From: Marinospirillum sp.
GTDB lineage: Bacteria; Pseudomonadota; Gammaproteobacteria; Pseudomonadales; Halomonadaceae
Direction of reading: 5' to 3'
NCBI GenBank assembly: GCA_007116195.1
Contig: SKIX01000109.1
Location: 1 to 20,393, forward strand
Length of the DNA: 20,393 bases
The first letter of the stretch is position 1. Every line of letters starts with the position of its first letter. Made by a program: the position numbers and the translations under genes. Shown piece by piece: positions 1 to 7,155 of the stretch. Below the pieces are notes generated by a model that saw only the letters and a program-made list of their open reading frames with translations, was not told the origin of the DNA and did not search any database.

Positions 1-271
1 AAGCCACCATTTGGCCCAAGGCTTGTTCAGCGCCAAAATCGACCAAAATGGTGTAGCCCTGCAAGCCCAGCACCATGCCAATAAATAAACCTGAAACCAG
101 AATAATGATTAGGGATAGTACGCCAACAGAGTAAACTTGATGCACCCATAAGCGCCAACCTGAAGCACTCGGCCAGCCGGCTAAGGACTGCACTAGAAAA
201 ATGCCTGAACGCCCCCAGGCTGTCATTAAAGCCAAAGCAAAGCGACCTAGCCTTGCGACACGTTCAAGCAT
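1..271 (-). CDS. mlaE: MlaE, phospholipid ABC transporter permease (5' part only)
   Basis: This is the N-terminal 90 residues of the inner-membrane permease of the Mla system; the rest lies beyond the left edge. MlaE dimerises with MlaF to form the MlaFEDB complex, which moves phospholipids between the inner membrane and the periplasmic carrier MlaC. The reverse-strand reading starts MLERVARLGRFALALM and reaches the family-typical segment GLFIGMVLGLQGYTILVDFG (about residues 57-76), followed by AEQALGQMVA. The amphipathic N-terminus and first hydrophobic stretch (about 43-63) are present. The ATG overlaps the last 8 bases of mlaF, so the two are translationally coupled. It is too short to be caught by simple ORF length rules, but the family match is clear by eye. 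Confidence 0.9.
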   Translation of the reverse strand, partial: MLERVARLGRFALALMTAWGRSGIFLVQSLAGWPSASGWRLWVHQVYSVGVLSLIIILVSGLFIGMVLGLQGYTILVDFGAEQALGQMVA

Positions 272-1085
272 TAGTAGCCTCCAAAAGGGAGCCAGCCAAC
301 AAGTCTTCTGCCAAGTTAACAGAGGGATAATGAAAGGGGACAGGGCCATCTGGCAAACCAGCAACGAACTGTTTAACCTCGGCTTGCTCGCTCGCCTGCA
401 GCTGCTCGGGAGTGCCTTCAGCGATTACCTGGCCACCAGAAAGAATATAGGCATAATCTGCGATAGACAGGGTTTCAGCAATATCATGGGAAACAATAAT
501 TGAAGTTAGGCCCAGCGCCTCATTCAGTCGCTTGATGAGCTGCACCAGCACACCCATGGAAATAGGATCTTGACCAACAAAAGGCTCATCATACATTAAT
601 AGCTCAGGATCCAAGGCAATCGCCCGCGCCAGGGCAACACGGCGGGTCATGCCACCGGAGAGCTCAGCAGGCATCAGCTGTCTAGCGCCTCGCAACCCCA
701 CAGCTTCCAGTTTCAGCAACACCAAATCGCGGATCATCGCTTCTGGCAGCTCAGTATGCACTCGAAGAGGGAAGGCAACATTTTCATAAACAGACATATC
801 TGTAAATAAAGCACCTGACTGAAACAGCATCCCCATTCGGCTACGCAATTTAAATAATGCAGCACGGCCTAAACGGGGCACTGGCTGCCCAAACACTTCA
901 ATTTGCCCCTGCGCAGGTAAAAGCTGGCCACCCAGCAGGCGCAGCAAGGTGGTTTTTCCCGTACCACTGGGACCCAGAACAGCAGTAATCTGGCCACGCC
1001 GAACCCTTAGGTTGACCCCTGAAAAAATAGGAGTAGCGCCTCGGGAAAAGTGCAGATCAGTAACTAAAGCTAAATCATCGGGCAT
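264..1085 (-). CDS. mlaF: MlaF, phospholipid ABC transporter ATPase
   Basis: This is the cytoplasmic ATPase subunit that powers the MlaFEDB phospholipid transporter keeping the outer membrane asymmetric. All ABC motifs are visible: Walker A GPSGTGKT (38-45), Q-loop Q89, signature LSGGM (142-146), Walker B LLMYDE (162-167) and the H-loop histidine H200. The signature ending in Met instead of Gln/Glu and the MYDEPFVGQDPI segment are typical of MlaF. At 273 residues it has normal family length. The ATG is preceded at suitable distance by GGA in a weak Shine-Dalgarno. Its stop overlaps the mlaE start by 8 bases. It is transcribed away from kdsD, as I recall for Pseudomonas. It was called ttg2A or yrbF in older literature. 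Confidence 0.95.
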   Translation of the reverse strand: MPDDLALVTDLHFSRGATPIFSGVNLRVRRGQITAVLGPSGTGKTTLLRLLGGQLLPAQGQIEVFGQPVPRLGRAALFKLRSRMGMLFQSGALFTDMSVYENVAFPLRVHTELPEAMIRDLVLLKLEAVGLRGARQLMPAELSGGMTRRVALARAIALDPELLMYDEPFVGQDPISMGVLVQLIKRLNEALGLTSIIVSHDIAETLSIADYAYILSGGQVIAEGTPEQLQASEQAEVKQFVAGLPDGPVPFHYPSVNLAEDLLAGSLLEATNA

Positions 1086-1208
1086 GGTTTTTCCATCTAC
1101 GAACCCTGAGTGAAAGAGGGTATAATCTAAAGTTAAGCGCAGCCCAATACAAGTTAATTACGGCTGCAGTCGAGCCAACACCCAACCGCGGAGTTGCCCA
1201 ATTTTTTC
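1086..1208. promoter_or_regulatory. Divergent mlaF/kdsD promoter region
   Basis: This 123-base gap separates two head-to-head operons and must hold both promoters. On the plus strand there is a perfect TATAAT at 1121-1126, but no good -35 hexamer 16-18 bases upstream (the 17-base position reads TACGAA). This would give a start near 1133 and a leader of about 75 bases to kdsD. On the minus strand, TTGTAT, 17 bases, TAGATT is a weak candidate for mlaF (3/6 and 4/6 matches). The -10 positions of the two strands nearly overlap, so the promoters may compete. Confidence 0.4.
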
Positions 1209-2180
1209 ATGACTAGCACCGACTTCCTAGCCAGCGCCCGCAGAACACTTGAGCTGGAAACCTCGGCTTTGCAAGAAGTTAGCCGCCACCTCGACCACCA
1301 CTTTAATCAAGCTTGCGAATTAATTTTGGCCTGCCAGGGCCGAGTTATAGTAACGGGCATGGGCAAGTCTGGCCACATTGCAAATAAGCTAGCAGCTACT
1401 CTGGCTAGCACAGGCACACCTGCTTTTTTTATGCATCCCGGAGAAGCCAGTCATGGTGACCTGGGCATGGTAACCCGCAGTGATCTTTTACTCGCCCTTT
1501 CCAACTCAGGCGAAACCCAGGAGGTCACCTCCCTCTTGCCACTTTTAAAACGACTTGGCATTCCTGTTGTCAGTATGACCGGCGCACCCAGCTCGACTCT
1601 CGCCCAAGAAGCCAACGTTCACCTTAATGTTAGTATTAGCCGTGAAGCCTGCCCGCTTAACCTGGCCCCCACTTCCAGCACAACCGCCAGCCTGGCGCTC
1701 GGTGATGCTCTAGCCATAGCACTGCTCGAAGCTCGTGGTTTTGGTGCAGATGACTTTGCTCTATCGCATCCAGGTGGCAGTCTAGGGCGACGCCTGTTGC
1801 TTCGTGTCGCTGACATTATGCACACGGGCGAAGCCATACCGAGTGTCTCTGCCGAAGCCAGTTTACGCGAAGCCTTGCTAGAAATAACCCGCAAAGGTTT
1901 AGGCTTCACCTGCATCCTGGATGAGCAAAAGCGCCTGCTTGGTGTCTATACAGATGGTGACTTACGTCGTACTCTGGATCTCGCTCAAAACCTTCACCAG
2001 CTAAAAGTCGCTGATGTAATGACACCTAGTGGCAAAACAATTAATGCTGAGCTTTTGGCTGCTGAAGCAGTACACCTTATGGAGGCCAGTGAAATCAATG
2101 CACTGGCTGTTACCAATAGCGACCAACAAGTGGTTGGTGCCCTCAACATGCATGACCTGCTTAAAGCGGGTGTCATTTAA
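1209..2180 (+). CDS. kdsD: KdsD, D-arabinose 5-phosphate isomerase
   Basis: It interconverts D-ribulose 5-phosphate and D-arabinose 5-phosphate, the first step towards Kdo for the LPS inner core. An N-terminal SIS domain (about 35-170) contains GMGKSGH, FFMHPGEASHGDLGMV, ALSNSGET and LAPTSSTT; two CBS domains follow (about 205-262 and 272-323), with VYTDGDLRR and the ending MHDLLKAGVI. Residues matching the catalytic set I recall for E. coli KdsD (Lys59, Glu111, Glu152, His193) are K53, E105, E146 and H187 with this start. I chose the ATG at 1209 (323 residues). A TTG five codons upstream at 1194 would give 328, equal to E. coli, but the only GGAG (1190-1193) touches that TTG directly, while it lies 15 bases before the ATG. 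Neither spacing is ideal. This is the first gene of the kdsD-kdsC-lptCAB run. Confidence 0.95.
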   Translation: MTSTDFLASARRTLELETSALQEVSRHLDHHFNQACELILACQGRVIVTGMGKSGHIANKLAATLASTGTPAFFMHPGEASHGDLGMVTRSDLLLALSNSGETQEVTSLLPLLKRLGIPVVSMTGAPSSTLAQEANVHLNVSISREACPLNLAPTSSTTASLALGDALAIALLEARGFGADDFALSHPGGSLGRRLLLRVADIMHTGEAIPSVSAEASLREALLEITRKGLGFTCILDEQKRLLGVYTDGDLRRTLDLAQNLHQLKVADVMTPSGKTINAELLAAEAVHLMEASEINALAVTNSDQQVVGALNMHDLLKAGVI

Positions 2181-2197
2181 TAACTCAGAGAGAAATC

Positions 2198-2743
2198 ATG
2201 GAGCTATCCACAAAACTGCTAGAAAAAATGCGGCCACTGCGCCTACTCGCTTTAGATGTTGATGGTGTACTGACCGATGGTCGGCTTTATTTTCATAACG
2301 ATGGCGGTGAAACCAAAAGCTTTAACACCCAGGACGGCCAAGGCATTAAATTATTACAAGCTAGTGGTGTAGAAGTAGCCATCATAACTGGACGTGAATC
2401 GAATATCGTCAGCCAAAGAGCAGCGGCGTTGCAAATTAACGAAGTGATGCAGGGGCGCGAAGACAAGTTGACTGCACTGACCGAACTGGTTGTACGACGC
2501 GGTTTCGACTGGGAGCAAGTTGGCTACTGTGGCGATGATTTACCTGACTTAGCTGCTCTACGTAAAGCAGGCTTAGGGGTTAGTGTACCCAATGCGCCTG
2601 CTTATCTAAAGCCCTACTGCGACCTGATCACTCAACGCCCCGGTGGCCAAGGTGCCGTGCGCGAAATCACGGATCTTATCATGCAGGCTCAGGGCACCTG
2701 GCAGGCCTGCTTGCATCATTATCTCTACAACCAAAATCACTAA
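2198..2743 (+). CDS. kdsC: KdsC, Kdo 8-phosphate phosphatase
   Basis: It hydrolyses Kdo 8-phosphate to Kdo and phosphate in the cytoplasm, the step before CMP activation by KdsB. It is a short, capless HAD-family (C0/KdsC) enzyme of 181 residues. Motif I is DVDGVLTDG (nucleophile D20, general acid D22), motif II is ITGRES (T64), and motif III/IV includes K90 and GDDLPD (112-117) for Mg2+ binding. The tail has the GGQGAVRE segment (149-156) that reaches into the neighbouring active site in the tetramer. The ATG follows an AGAGAG Shine-Dalgarno, 17 bases after kdsD. kdsD, kdsC and lptC lie in the order usual in gammaproteobacteria. Confidence 0.95.
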   Translation: MELSTKLLEKMRPLRLLALDVDGVLTDGRLYFHNDGGETKSFNTQDGQGIKLLQASGVEVAIITGRESNIVSQRAAALQINEVMQGREDKLTALTELVVRRGFDWEQVGYCGDDLPDLAALRKAGLGVSVPNAPAYLKPYCDLITQRPGGQGAVREITDLIMQAQGTWQACLHHYLYNQNH

Positions 2744-2749
2744 AGCCTC

Positions 2750-3379
2750 ATGCCAACCCCTGTTAGCAAGCTCCTTGCTCTGGCCACACAGGCCGCTAGT
2801 CAGCGCTTTATTTTACTGGGTTTATTGCTCGCTCTGGGTGGCTGGCTAGTCTGGATTCAAGAAGCCACCCTGACCAGGCCTGCTACATCTATTCCGCAGA
2901 CCCATGGTGAGCCTGATGCCTCTATTCAAGGTGCTCTATTAAAGCGCTACAATGCACAAGGACAGCTTTTTCAAATTTTAGAGGCCGAACAGGCGACCCA
3001 CTACCCTGAAGCCGATCTAACTGAACTTAAGCTGCCGATCATCAACCACTGGACACCCGCAGGGCAACTCTGGGTATTAAGCGCTAAGCTTGGTGAGCTT
3101 CAGGGCCAGGAAGATATTTTCCTGCAAGATGAAGTCAGGCTTCAGCCTAAAAACCCTGACTCAGCCTATACACCTGAGCTTTTCACTCAAAGGCTTTGGC
3201 TAAACACCGAGCAGAGTTCTGCTCACACCCCTGACCCAGTCAGCTTAGTAAGCCCAGCAGGCAGAACTCACGCAGTAGGGTTGGAAGCCAGCCTGAATAG
3301 CCATCAGATTCAACTTCTTAGCCAGGTTGACAGCCTTTACACTAGCCGTCCCAGGTTAACGGAACAGGAACAACCATGA
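2750..3379 (+). CDS. lptC: LptC, LPS export bitopic membrane protein
   Basis: It anchors the periplasmic LPS bridge to the inner membrane: it takes LPS from LptB2FG and passes it to LptA. A single transmembrane helix lies at about residues 19-36 (FILLGLLLALGGWLVWI), followed by a periplasmic beta-jellyroll region of the LptC/DUF1239 family. Recognisable pieces are the ALLKRYNAQGQLFQILEAEQ and HYPEADLTEL stretches. At 209 residues it is somewhat longer than E. coli LptC (191). The start is 6 bases after kdsC and has no clear Shine-Dalgarno, so coupling is likely. The stop overlaps the lptA start by 4 bases (ATGA). The sequence is weakly conserved in this family, so much of the call rests on topology and position. 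Confidence 0.9.
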   Translation: MPTPVSKLLALATQAASQRFILLGLLLALGGWLVWIQEATLTRPATSIPQTHGEPDASIQGALLKRYNAQGQLFQILEAEQATHYPEADLTELKLPIINHWTPAGQLWVLSAKLGELQGQEDIFLQDEVRLQPKNPDSAYTPELFTQRLWLNTEQSSAHTPDPVSLVSPAGRTHAVGLEASLNSHQIQLLSQVDSLYTSRPRLTEQEQP

Positions 3380-3900
3380 AGCAGGCGTTTACATCTTTTT
3401 TGATCTCCCTGGCAGTCAGTCTTACCGGCTTGGCTAGCAGTTCAGTTTGGGCGCTACCTGAAGACCGTGATCGCCCTATCCAGGTGAATGCCGCAAGCAT
3501 GCAATGGCTCAATGAACAGCAAAAAGGGGTCTACCAAGGCGAGGTTGTTGCTACTCAGGGCGAACTTCGCCTAGAAGCGGATCGGCTGACTCTGTTTCGA
3601 GGCCAAGCAGGAACTTTAAGCCGAGTTCTAGCCGAAAACGAACAAGGCTTAGCTTATATGCGCGACCTCCCTGAACAAGACCAGCCCCAGGTTGAAGCCT
3701 GGGCAGAGCGTATTGACTACAACCCCACAGATGAAACCCTGATACTGACGGGCCAAGCACACTTGGTACAAGGTGAAGACAGCTTCCGAGGTCATCAGCT
3801 AACCTACCATCTTACAACACAAGACCTGCAAGCAAAGCAAGATCAAGGTTCTGAGCAGCGTATTGAAGTCATTTTGTCCCCCCAACGTACAAGCGACTAA
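3376..3900 (+). CDS. lptA: LptA (LptH), periplasmic LPS-bridge protein
   Basis: It polymerises end to end into the beta-jellyroll slide that carries LPS across the periplasm from LptC to LptD. A Sec signal peptide is evident: MKQ, a hydrophobic core at about 5-20, and a V-W-A cleavage site predicted after A26. The mature protein opens LPEDRDRPIQVNAASMQW, the usual OstA-fold entry, then GVYQGEVVATQGELRLEADR (about 52-71) and LTGQAHLVQGEDSFRGHQLT (about 124-143), both hallmark segments. At 174 residues it has normal length; the Pseudomonas ortholog is named LptH. It overlaps lptC by 4 bases, and lptB follows after 3 bases. Confidence 0.95.
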   Translation: MKQAFTSFLISLAVSLTGLASSSVWALPEDRDRPIQVNAASMQWLNEQQKGVYQGEVVATQGELRLEADRLTLFRGQAGTLSRVLAENEQGLAYMRDLPEQDQPQVEAWAERIDYNPTDETLILTGQAHLVQGEDSFRGHQLTYHLTTQDLQAKQDQGSEQRIEVILSPQRTSD

Positions 3901-3903
3901 ACC

Positions 3904-4635
3904 ATGAGCAGCAAAACCCTCACCGCACACCACCTACAAAAAAGCTATAAAGGTCGCAAGGTTGTTCAAGACATCAGCCTTAGCGTTACTCAAGGGGAAA
4001 TTGTTGGGCTGCTAGGCCCTAATGGGGCGGGCAAAACAACCTCCTTTTACATGATAGTCGGGCTGGTCAAAGCTGATGCTGGACAAATTTTTTTAGATCA
4101 ACACGACCTGACAAAACAGCCGATGCATGGTCGCGCGCAAGCGGGGTTAGGCTATCTGCCGCAAGAAGCCTCCGTATTCCGTAAACTGAGCGTCGAAGAC
4201 AACATCCTGGCTATTCTGGAGCTGCGTAAAGAACTCAGCAAGCAACAGCGCCAACAGCTTTTAGAGCAGTTGCTAGAAGAGTTCTCCATTACTCCTATCC
4301 GTAAAAGCAAAGGCATGAGCTTGTCGGGTGGCGAAAGACGACGGGTCGAAATAGCTCGAGCACTGGCTAATGAACCTGACTTTATCCTCTTAGATGAGCC
4401 CTTTGCCGGCGTTGATCCCATCTCGGTAGCTGAAATCATGGGTATTATTCGTCAGCTTCAGGCACGCCACATTGGTGTTTTAATCACCGACCACAATGTT
4501 CGCGAAACCCTGGCAATCTGTGAGCGTGCTTATATTGTCAGCGAAGGGCGAATTATTGCCCAAGGAGATTCGGAAGCCATTCTGGGTAATGCGGATGTCC
4601 GCCGAGTTTACCTAGGTGAAGAGTTCAAGCTGTAA
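3904..4635 (+). CDS. lptB: LptB, LPS export ABC ATPase
   Basis: It is the cytoplasmic ATPase of LptB2FG, which extracts LPS from the inner membrane. Motifs in order: Walker A GPNGAGKT (38-45), Q-loop Q87 in [13 protein letters not shown], signature LSGGE (140-144), Walker B FILLDEP (160-166) with catalytic E165, and H-loop H197. YLPQEAS and DHNVRETL are typical of LptB and separate it from the related amino-acid LivG-type ATPases. At 243 residues it is of normal length. It starts 3 bases after lptA without an obvious Shine-Dalgarno, which suggests re-initiation. The partner permease genes lptF and lptG are not in the window, as usual. Confidence 0.97.
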   Translation: MSSKTLTAHHLQKSYKGRKVVQDISLSVTQGEIVGLLGPNGAGKTTSFYMIVGLVKADAGQIFLDQHDLTKQPMHGRAQAGLGYLPQEASVFRKLSVEDNILAILELRKELSKQQRQQLLEQLLEEFSITPIRKSKGMSLSGGERRRVEIARALANEPDFILLDEPFAGVDPISVAEIMGIIRQLQARHIGVLITDHNVRETLAICERAYIVSEGRIIAQGDSEAILGNADVRRVYLGEEFKL

Positions 4636-4650
4636 AGCAGCCTGTTTTCA

Positions 4651-4679
4651 ATGGCACACTATTTGCTGTAAGCTATTAT
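4651..4679 (+). promoter_or_regulatory. Candidate sigma-70 promoter overlapping the sigma-54 motif
   Basis: ATGGCA (4651-4656, 4/6 match to TTGACA), a 17-base spacer and TATTAT (4674-4679, 5/6 match to TATAAT) form a plausible housekeeping promoter for rpoN, starting near 4686. Its -35 and spacer coincide with the sigma-54 motif, so the two holoenzymes could not bind together. Confidence 0.4.
4652..4667 (+). promoter_or_regulatory. Candidate sigma-54 (-24/-12) promoter upstream of rpoN
   Basis: The sequence TGGCAC, 5 bases, TTGCT matches the sigma-54 consensus TGGCAC-N5-TTGC[A/T] at every defined position. The invariant GG (4653-4654) and GC (4665-4666) have the required 10 bases between them. 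Transcription would start near 4678, giving a leader of about 49 bases to rpoN. It lies between lptB and rpoN, on the correct strand. The enhancer-binding activator site is not identified; it would lie inside lptB. The motif is seen directly; use as a promoter is inferred. Confidence 0.6.
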
Positions 4680-4726
4680 TTAACTTTTACAACCACCCTT
4701 CAGTGCTTAGCAGTGATTAATCCCTT

Positions 4727-6223
4727 ATGTCGATGAAACCCAGTCTAGGTCTTCAGGTCTCACAAAACCTAGTGATCACACCGCAGCTACAGCAAGCTAT
4801 TCACTTGCTGCAGCTTTCTACCCTCGACCTACAGCAAGAAATCCAGCAAGCCTTGGAGTCCAACCCCCTGTTGGAAGAAGAAAGCGATCAGCCCGAGCCA
4901 CGACTGGAAGCCGACCCCTTCGATACTTCAACTCGTGAAGCGCAAAAATCAGAAACCCAGCAAGCAGAAACTCAACAAGAAATGAATGCCTGGGAAGAAC
5001 AGCGACTACCTGACCAGCTACCTGTAGATAGCGCCTGGGAAGACATCTACAGCCATGATTACACCTCAAGCAGTGGCCTGGCAGACAACGCCAACGACCA
5101 CTACGAAAAAGACACCGCCAGCACCAGCCTGGCCGAGCATCTTAGCTGGCAGCTTAACCTCAGCCTGCATAACCAGCGAGATAGACTGCTGGGAGAAACT
5201 CTCTTAGACAGTATTAATTCAGAAGGCTACCTGACCGAAAACCTGCAAGTGATTTGCGATGCACTGCAGCAACAAAACCCAGAGTTAGCCGATCTAACTT
5301 GTGACGAACTCGTTGCTGTGCTCAAGCTCATTCAGCGTTTCGATCCCCCTGGGGTCGGTGCACGCGATTTAAGAGAATGCCTACTGCTGCAATTAGAACA
5401 GCTGCCACCCGAAACTCCCTATCTGGCTAGCGCACAGCGTTTGGTGGATCAGTATTTGGAAGTACTCGCTAATCGTGACTACCGCTTCTTAATGCGTCGC
5501 TTAAAGCTAAAGCATGAAGATGACCTTCATGAAGTCATCACCCTCATTCAGAGCCTTAATCCTAAACCAGGCAGCAGTATAGAAAGTGAAACCAGCAGCT
5601 ATGTTATTCCTGACCTGCTGGTTAAAAGAACAGAACAAGGCTGGCGGGTCGAACTCAATCCAGAAACGCTGCCCAAGCTAAGGGTACAGCCACACTACGC
5701 TGAACTCATTCGTCGAGCCGATTCCAGCGCCACCAACACCTACCTAAAAGATCACTTTAAAGAAGCTCAGTGGTTAATCAAAAGCCTGCAGAGCCGTAGT
5801 GAAACCCTATTAAAGGTTGGCAGCCAAATCGTTGATGTACAACAGGAGTTTTTAGAAAAGGGTGAAGAGTTCATGAAACCCATGGTCTTGGCTGACATAG
5901 CCAAAGCTGTGGATATGCACGAGTCGACTATTTCTCGAGCCACCACGCAGAAATACATACATACACCGCGTGGAATTTTTGAACTCAAATACTTCTTCTC
6001 CAGCCACGTTGCCACAACGGAGGGTGGAGAAGCCTCCTCGACAGCCATACGAGCACTACTCAAAAAACTGTTGGCGCAAGAACCCGCTAAAAAGCCGTTG
6101 TCTGACAACAAGCTCGCCGAGCTTTTAGCTGAGTCAGGTATTCAAATCGCCAGGCGCACTGTTGCCAAGTACCGAGAAGCCATGGGTATCCCTCCATCCA
6201 GCGAGCGCAAGCGCTTACGCTAG
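4727..6223 (+). CDS. rpoN: RpoN, RNA polymerase sigma-54 factor
   Basis: It directs polymerase to -24/-12 promoters and needs AAA+ activators to open DNA. Region I (about 1-50) is Gln/Leu-rich and activator-interacting, including [20 protein letters not shown]. Region II (about 51-125) is acidic and Gln-rich with low complexity. The core-binding region contains [20 protein letters not shown] (201-220). The helix-turn-helix region includes [20 protein letters not shown] (386-405), and the RpoN box [10 protein letters not shown] lies at 475-484, with the end [12 protein letters not shown] as in Pseudomonas. At 498 residues it is full length. ATG at 4727 and ATG at 4733 (MKPSLGLQ, the commoner family start) are both possible; neither has a strong Shine-Dalgarno. 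It may be transcribed from its own promoter, and a terminator-like hairpin follows it. Confidence 0.97.
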   Translation: MSMKPSLGLQVSQNLVITPQLQQAIHLLQLSTLDLQQEIQQALESNPLLEEESDQPEPRLEADPFDTSTREAQKSETQQAETQQEMNAWEEQRLPDQLPVDSAWEDIYSHDYTSSSGLADNANDHYEKDTASTSLAEHLSWQLNLSLHNQRDRLLGETLLDSINSEGYLTENLQVICDALQQQNPELADLTCDELVAVLKLIQRFDPPGVGARDLRECLLLQLEQLPPETPYLASAQRLVDQYLEVLANRDYRFLMRRLKLKHEDDLHEVITLIQSLNPKPGSSIESETSSYVIPDLLVKRTEQGWRVELNPETLPKLRVQPHYAELIRRADSSATNTYLKDHFKEAQWLIKSLQSRSETLLKVGSQIVDVQQEFLEKGEEFMKPMVLADIAKAVDMHESTISRATTQKYIHTPRGIFELKYFFSSHVATTEGGEASSTAIRALLKKLLAQEPAKKPLSDNKLAELLAESGIQIARRTVAKYREAMGIPPSSERKRLR

Positions 6224-6249
6224 CCCTCTTTGTCAAGCAAATTATCTAG

Positions 6250-6280
6250 GCCCTGAGGCGCTTTCAGGGCTTTGCTTTAA
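6250..6280 (+). terminator. Rho-independent terminator-like hairpin after rpoN
   Basis: A perfect 7-bp stem GCCCTGA / TCAGGGC (6250-6256 with 6264-6270) encloses a 7-base loop and is followed by TTTGCTTTAATTT. The U-tract is interrupted, so it is probably a partial terminator that lets some rpoN transcript run on into hpf and ptsN. Confidence 0.55.
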
Positions 6281-6292
6281 TTTAAAAAGCGT

Positions 6293-6298
6293 TACAAT
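6293..6298 (+). promoter_or_regulatory. Possible -10 element of an hpf promoter
   Basis: TACAAT (5/6 match to TATAAT) lies 33 bases before the hpf ATG, just after the rpoN terminator-like hairpin, in an A/T-rich run. The -35 is poor (TTTGCT at a 16-base spacing). A separate hpf promoter would fit its usual growth-phase control, but the signal is weak. Confidence 0.35.
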
Positions 6299-6331
6299 GA
6301 AAAGGTTCACTTAAGATAATAGGAGTCTGAT

Positions 6332-6637
6332 ATGCAACTGAACATTACGGGTCATCACGTTGAACTCACTGATGCACTACGTGAGTATGTAGAAACTAAA
6401 TTCACAAAATTAGAACGTCATTTTGACCAAATTACCAATGTTCAGGTGACCTTAACGGTTGATAAGCTGCGCCAAATTGCAGAAGCAACTCTGCACGTGG
6501 CTGGTGGTGAAATTCATGCCAGCGCAGAAACCGAAGACATGTATGCTGCAATTGATCAGCTGATTGACAAACTAGATCGCCAACTGATCAAGCATAAAGA
6601 GAAAAATCAGGCTCGCCAACAAGGCGCCAGTCACTAA
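6332..6637 (+). CDS. hpf: HPF, ribosome hibernation promoting factor (short form)
   Basis: It binds the 30S decoding region and, with RMF, promotes inactive 100S ribosome dimers in stationary phase. The 101-residue protein starts MQLNITGHHVELTDALREYV, typical of the S30AE/YhbH family, and has the KLERHFDQITNVQVTLTV and ATLHVAGGEIHASAETEDMY segments and the AIDQLIDKLDRQLIKHKEK helix. There is no C-terminal extension, so this is the short gammaproteobacterial HPF, not the long self-dimerising form. GGAG lies 7-8 bases before the ATG. The position between rpoN and ptsN is conserved. Confidence 0.95.
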   Translation: MQLNITGHHVELTDALREYVETKFTKLERHFDQITNVQVTLTVDKLRQIAEATLHVAGGEIHASAETEDMYAAIDQLIDKLDRQLIKHKEKNQARQQGASH

Positions 6638-6666
6638 CTTTGCCGGTTTAAAGCTCAGCGATTCTT

Positions 6667-7125
6667 ATGCAAATTAATGAAATACTGACTCAGGAACGTA
6701 CTCTTTTTGGCGTTCCTGGCGGCAGCAAAAAAAGAGTTTTGGAGTACTTTAGTAAATTTATCGCGCAGCAAATACCTGCGTTAGATAGCGAAGAAGTATT
6801 TTCAAGGCTCATCGCACGCGAAAAGCTGGGCAGTACAGGTATCGGGGAAGGCGTTGCCCTTCCTCACTGCCGCATCAGCCACTGCAAAGATGCAATAGGC
6901 ACCTTTATTCGTTTGCGCGATAAAATAGACTTCGATGCCTTGGATGGTCAACCTGTTGACTTAATCTTCCTTTTGCTAGTGCCTGAAGAAGCCAATGAAG
7001 CCCACCTGCAAACCCTGGCTCATCTTGCAGAAACCTTTGCACAAGAAGACATGCGCAAAGCCCTGCGTAAAACAGATCAACCCGAGCAATTATTCAGCCT
7101 ACTGACTAACTTGTCGGGTGCTTAA
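6667..7125 (+). CDS. ptsN: PtsN, nitrogen-PTS EIIA component
   Basis: It is the terminal phosphoryl acceptor of the nitrogen PTS (PtsP, NPr, PtsN), a regulator with no sugar permease of its own; its phosphorylation state affects K+ uptake, sensor kinases and, in some species, envelope genes. The 152-residue EIIA fold (fructose/mannitol type) has the active-site histidine H67 in STGIGEGVALPHCRI and the DGQPVDLIFLLLVPEEANEA strand-helix region (93-112). The start MQINEILT is typical. No strong Shine-Dalgarno precedes the ATG. It lies 29 bases after hpf and 30 bases before rapZ. The PtsP kinase gene is not here. Confidence 0.95.
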   Translation: MQINEILTQERTLFGVPGGSKKRVLEYFSKFIAQQIPALDSEEVFSRLIAREKLGSTGIGEGVALPHCRISHCKDAIGTFIRLRDKIDFDALDGQPVDLIFLLLVPEEANEAHLQTLAHLAETFAQEDMRKALRKTDQPEQLFSLLTNLSGA

Positions 7126-7155
7126 TCGACTTAGCCTGATCTCAAGGAGGCGCCC

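Noticed and set aside
201..503. Plus-strand open frame opposite mlaE/mlaF (100 codons)
   Set aside because: Lies entirely over two clear minus-strand genes and resembles no known protein.
1100..1130. GAACCC ... TCTAA as a possible sigma-E promoter for kdsD/lpt, since E. coli lptAB is sigma-E controlled
   Set aside because: The spacer is about 19 bases, not 16-17, and the -35 lacks the TT of GGAACTT; the TATAAT at 1121 is the better reading.
3613..3640. GGAACTT inside lptA as a sigma-E -35 for lptB
   Set aside because: No matching TCTGA-like -10 at the proper spacing.
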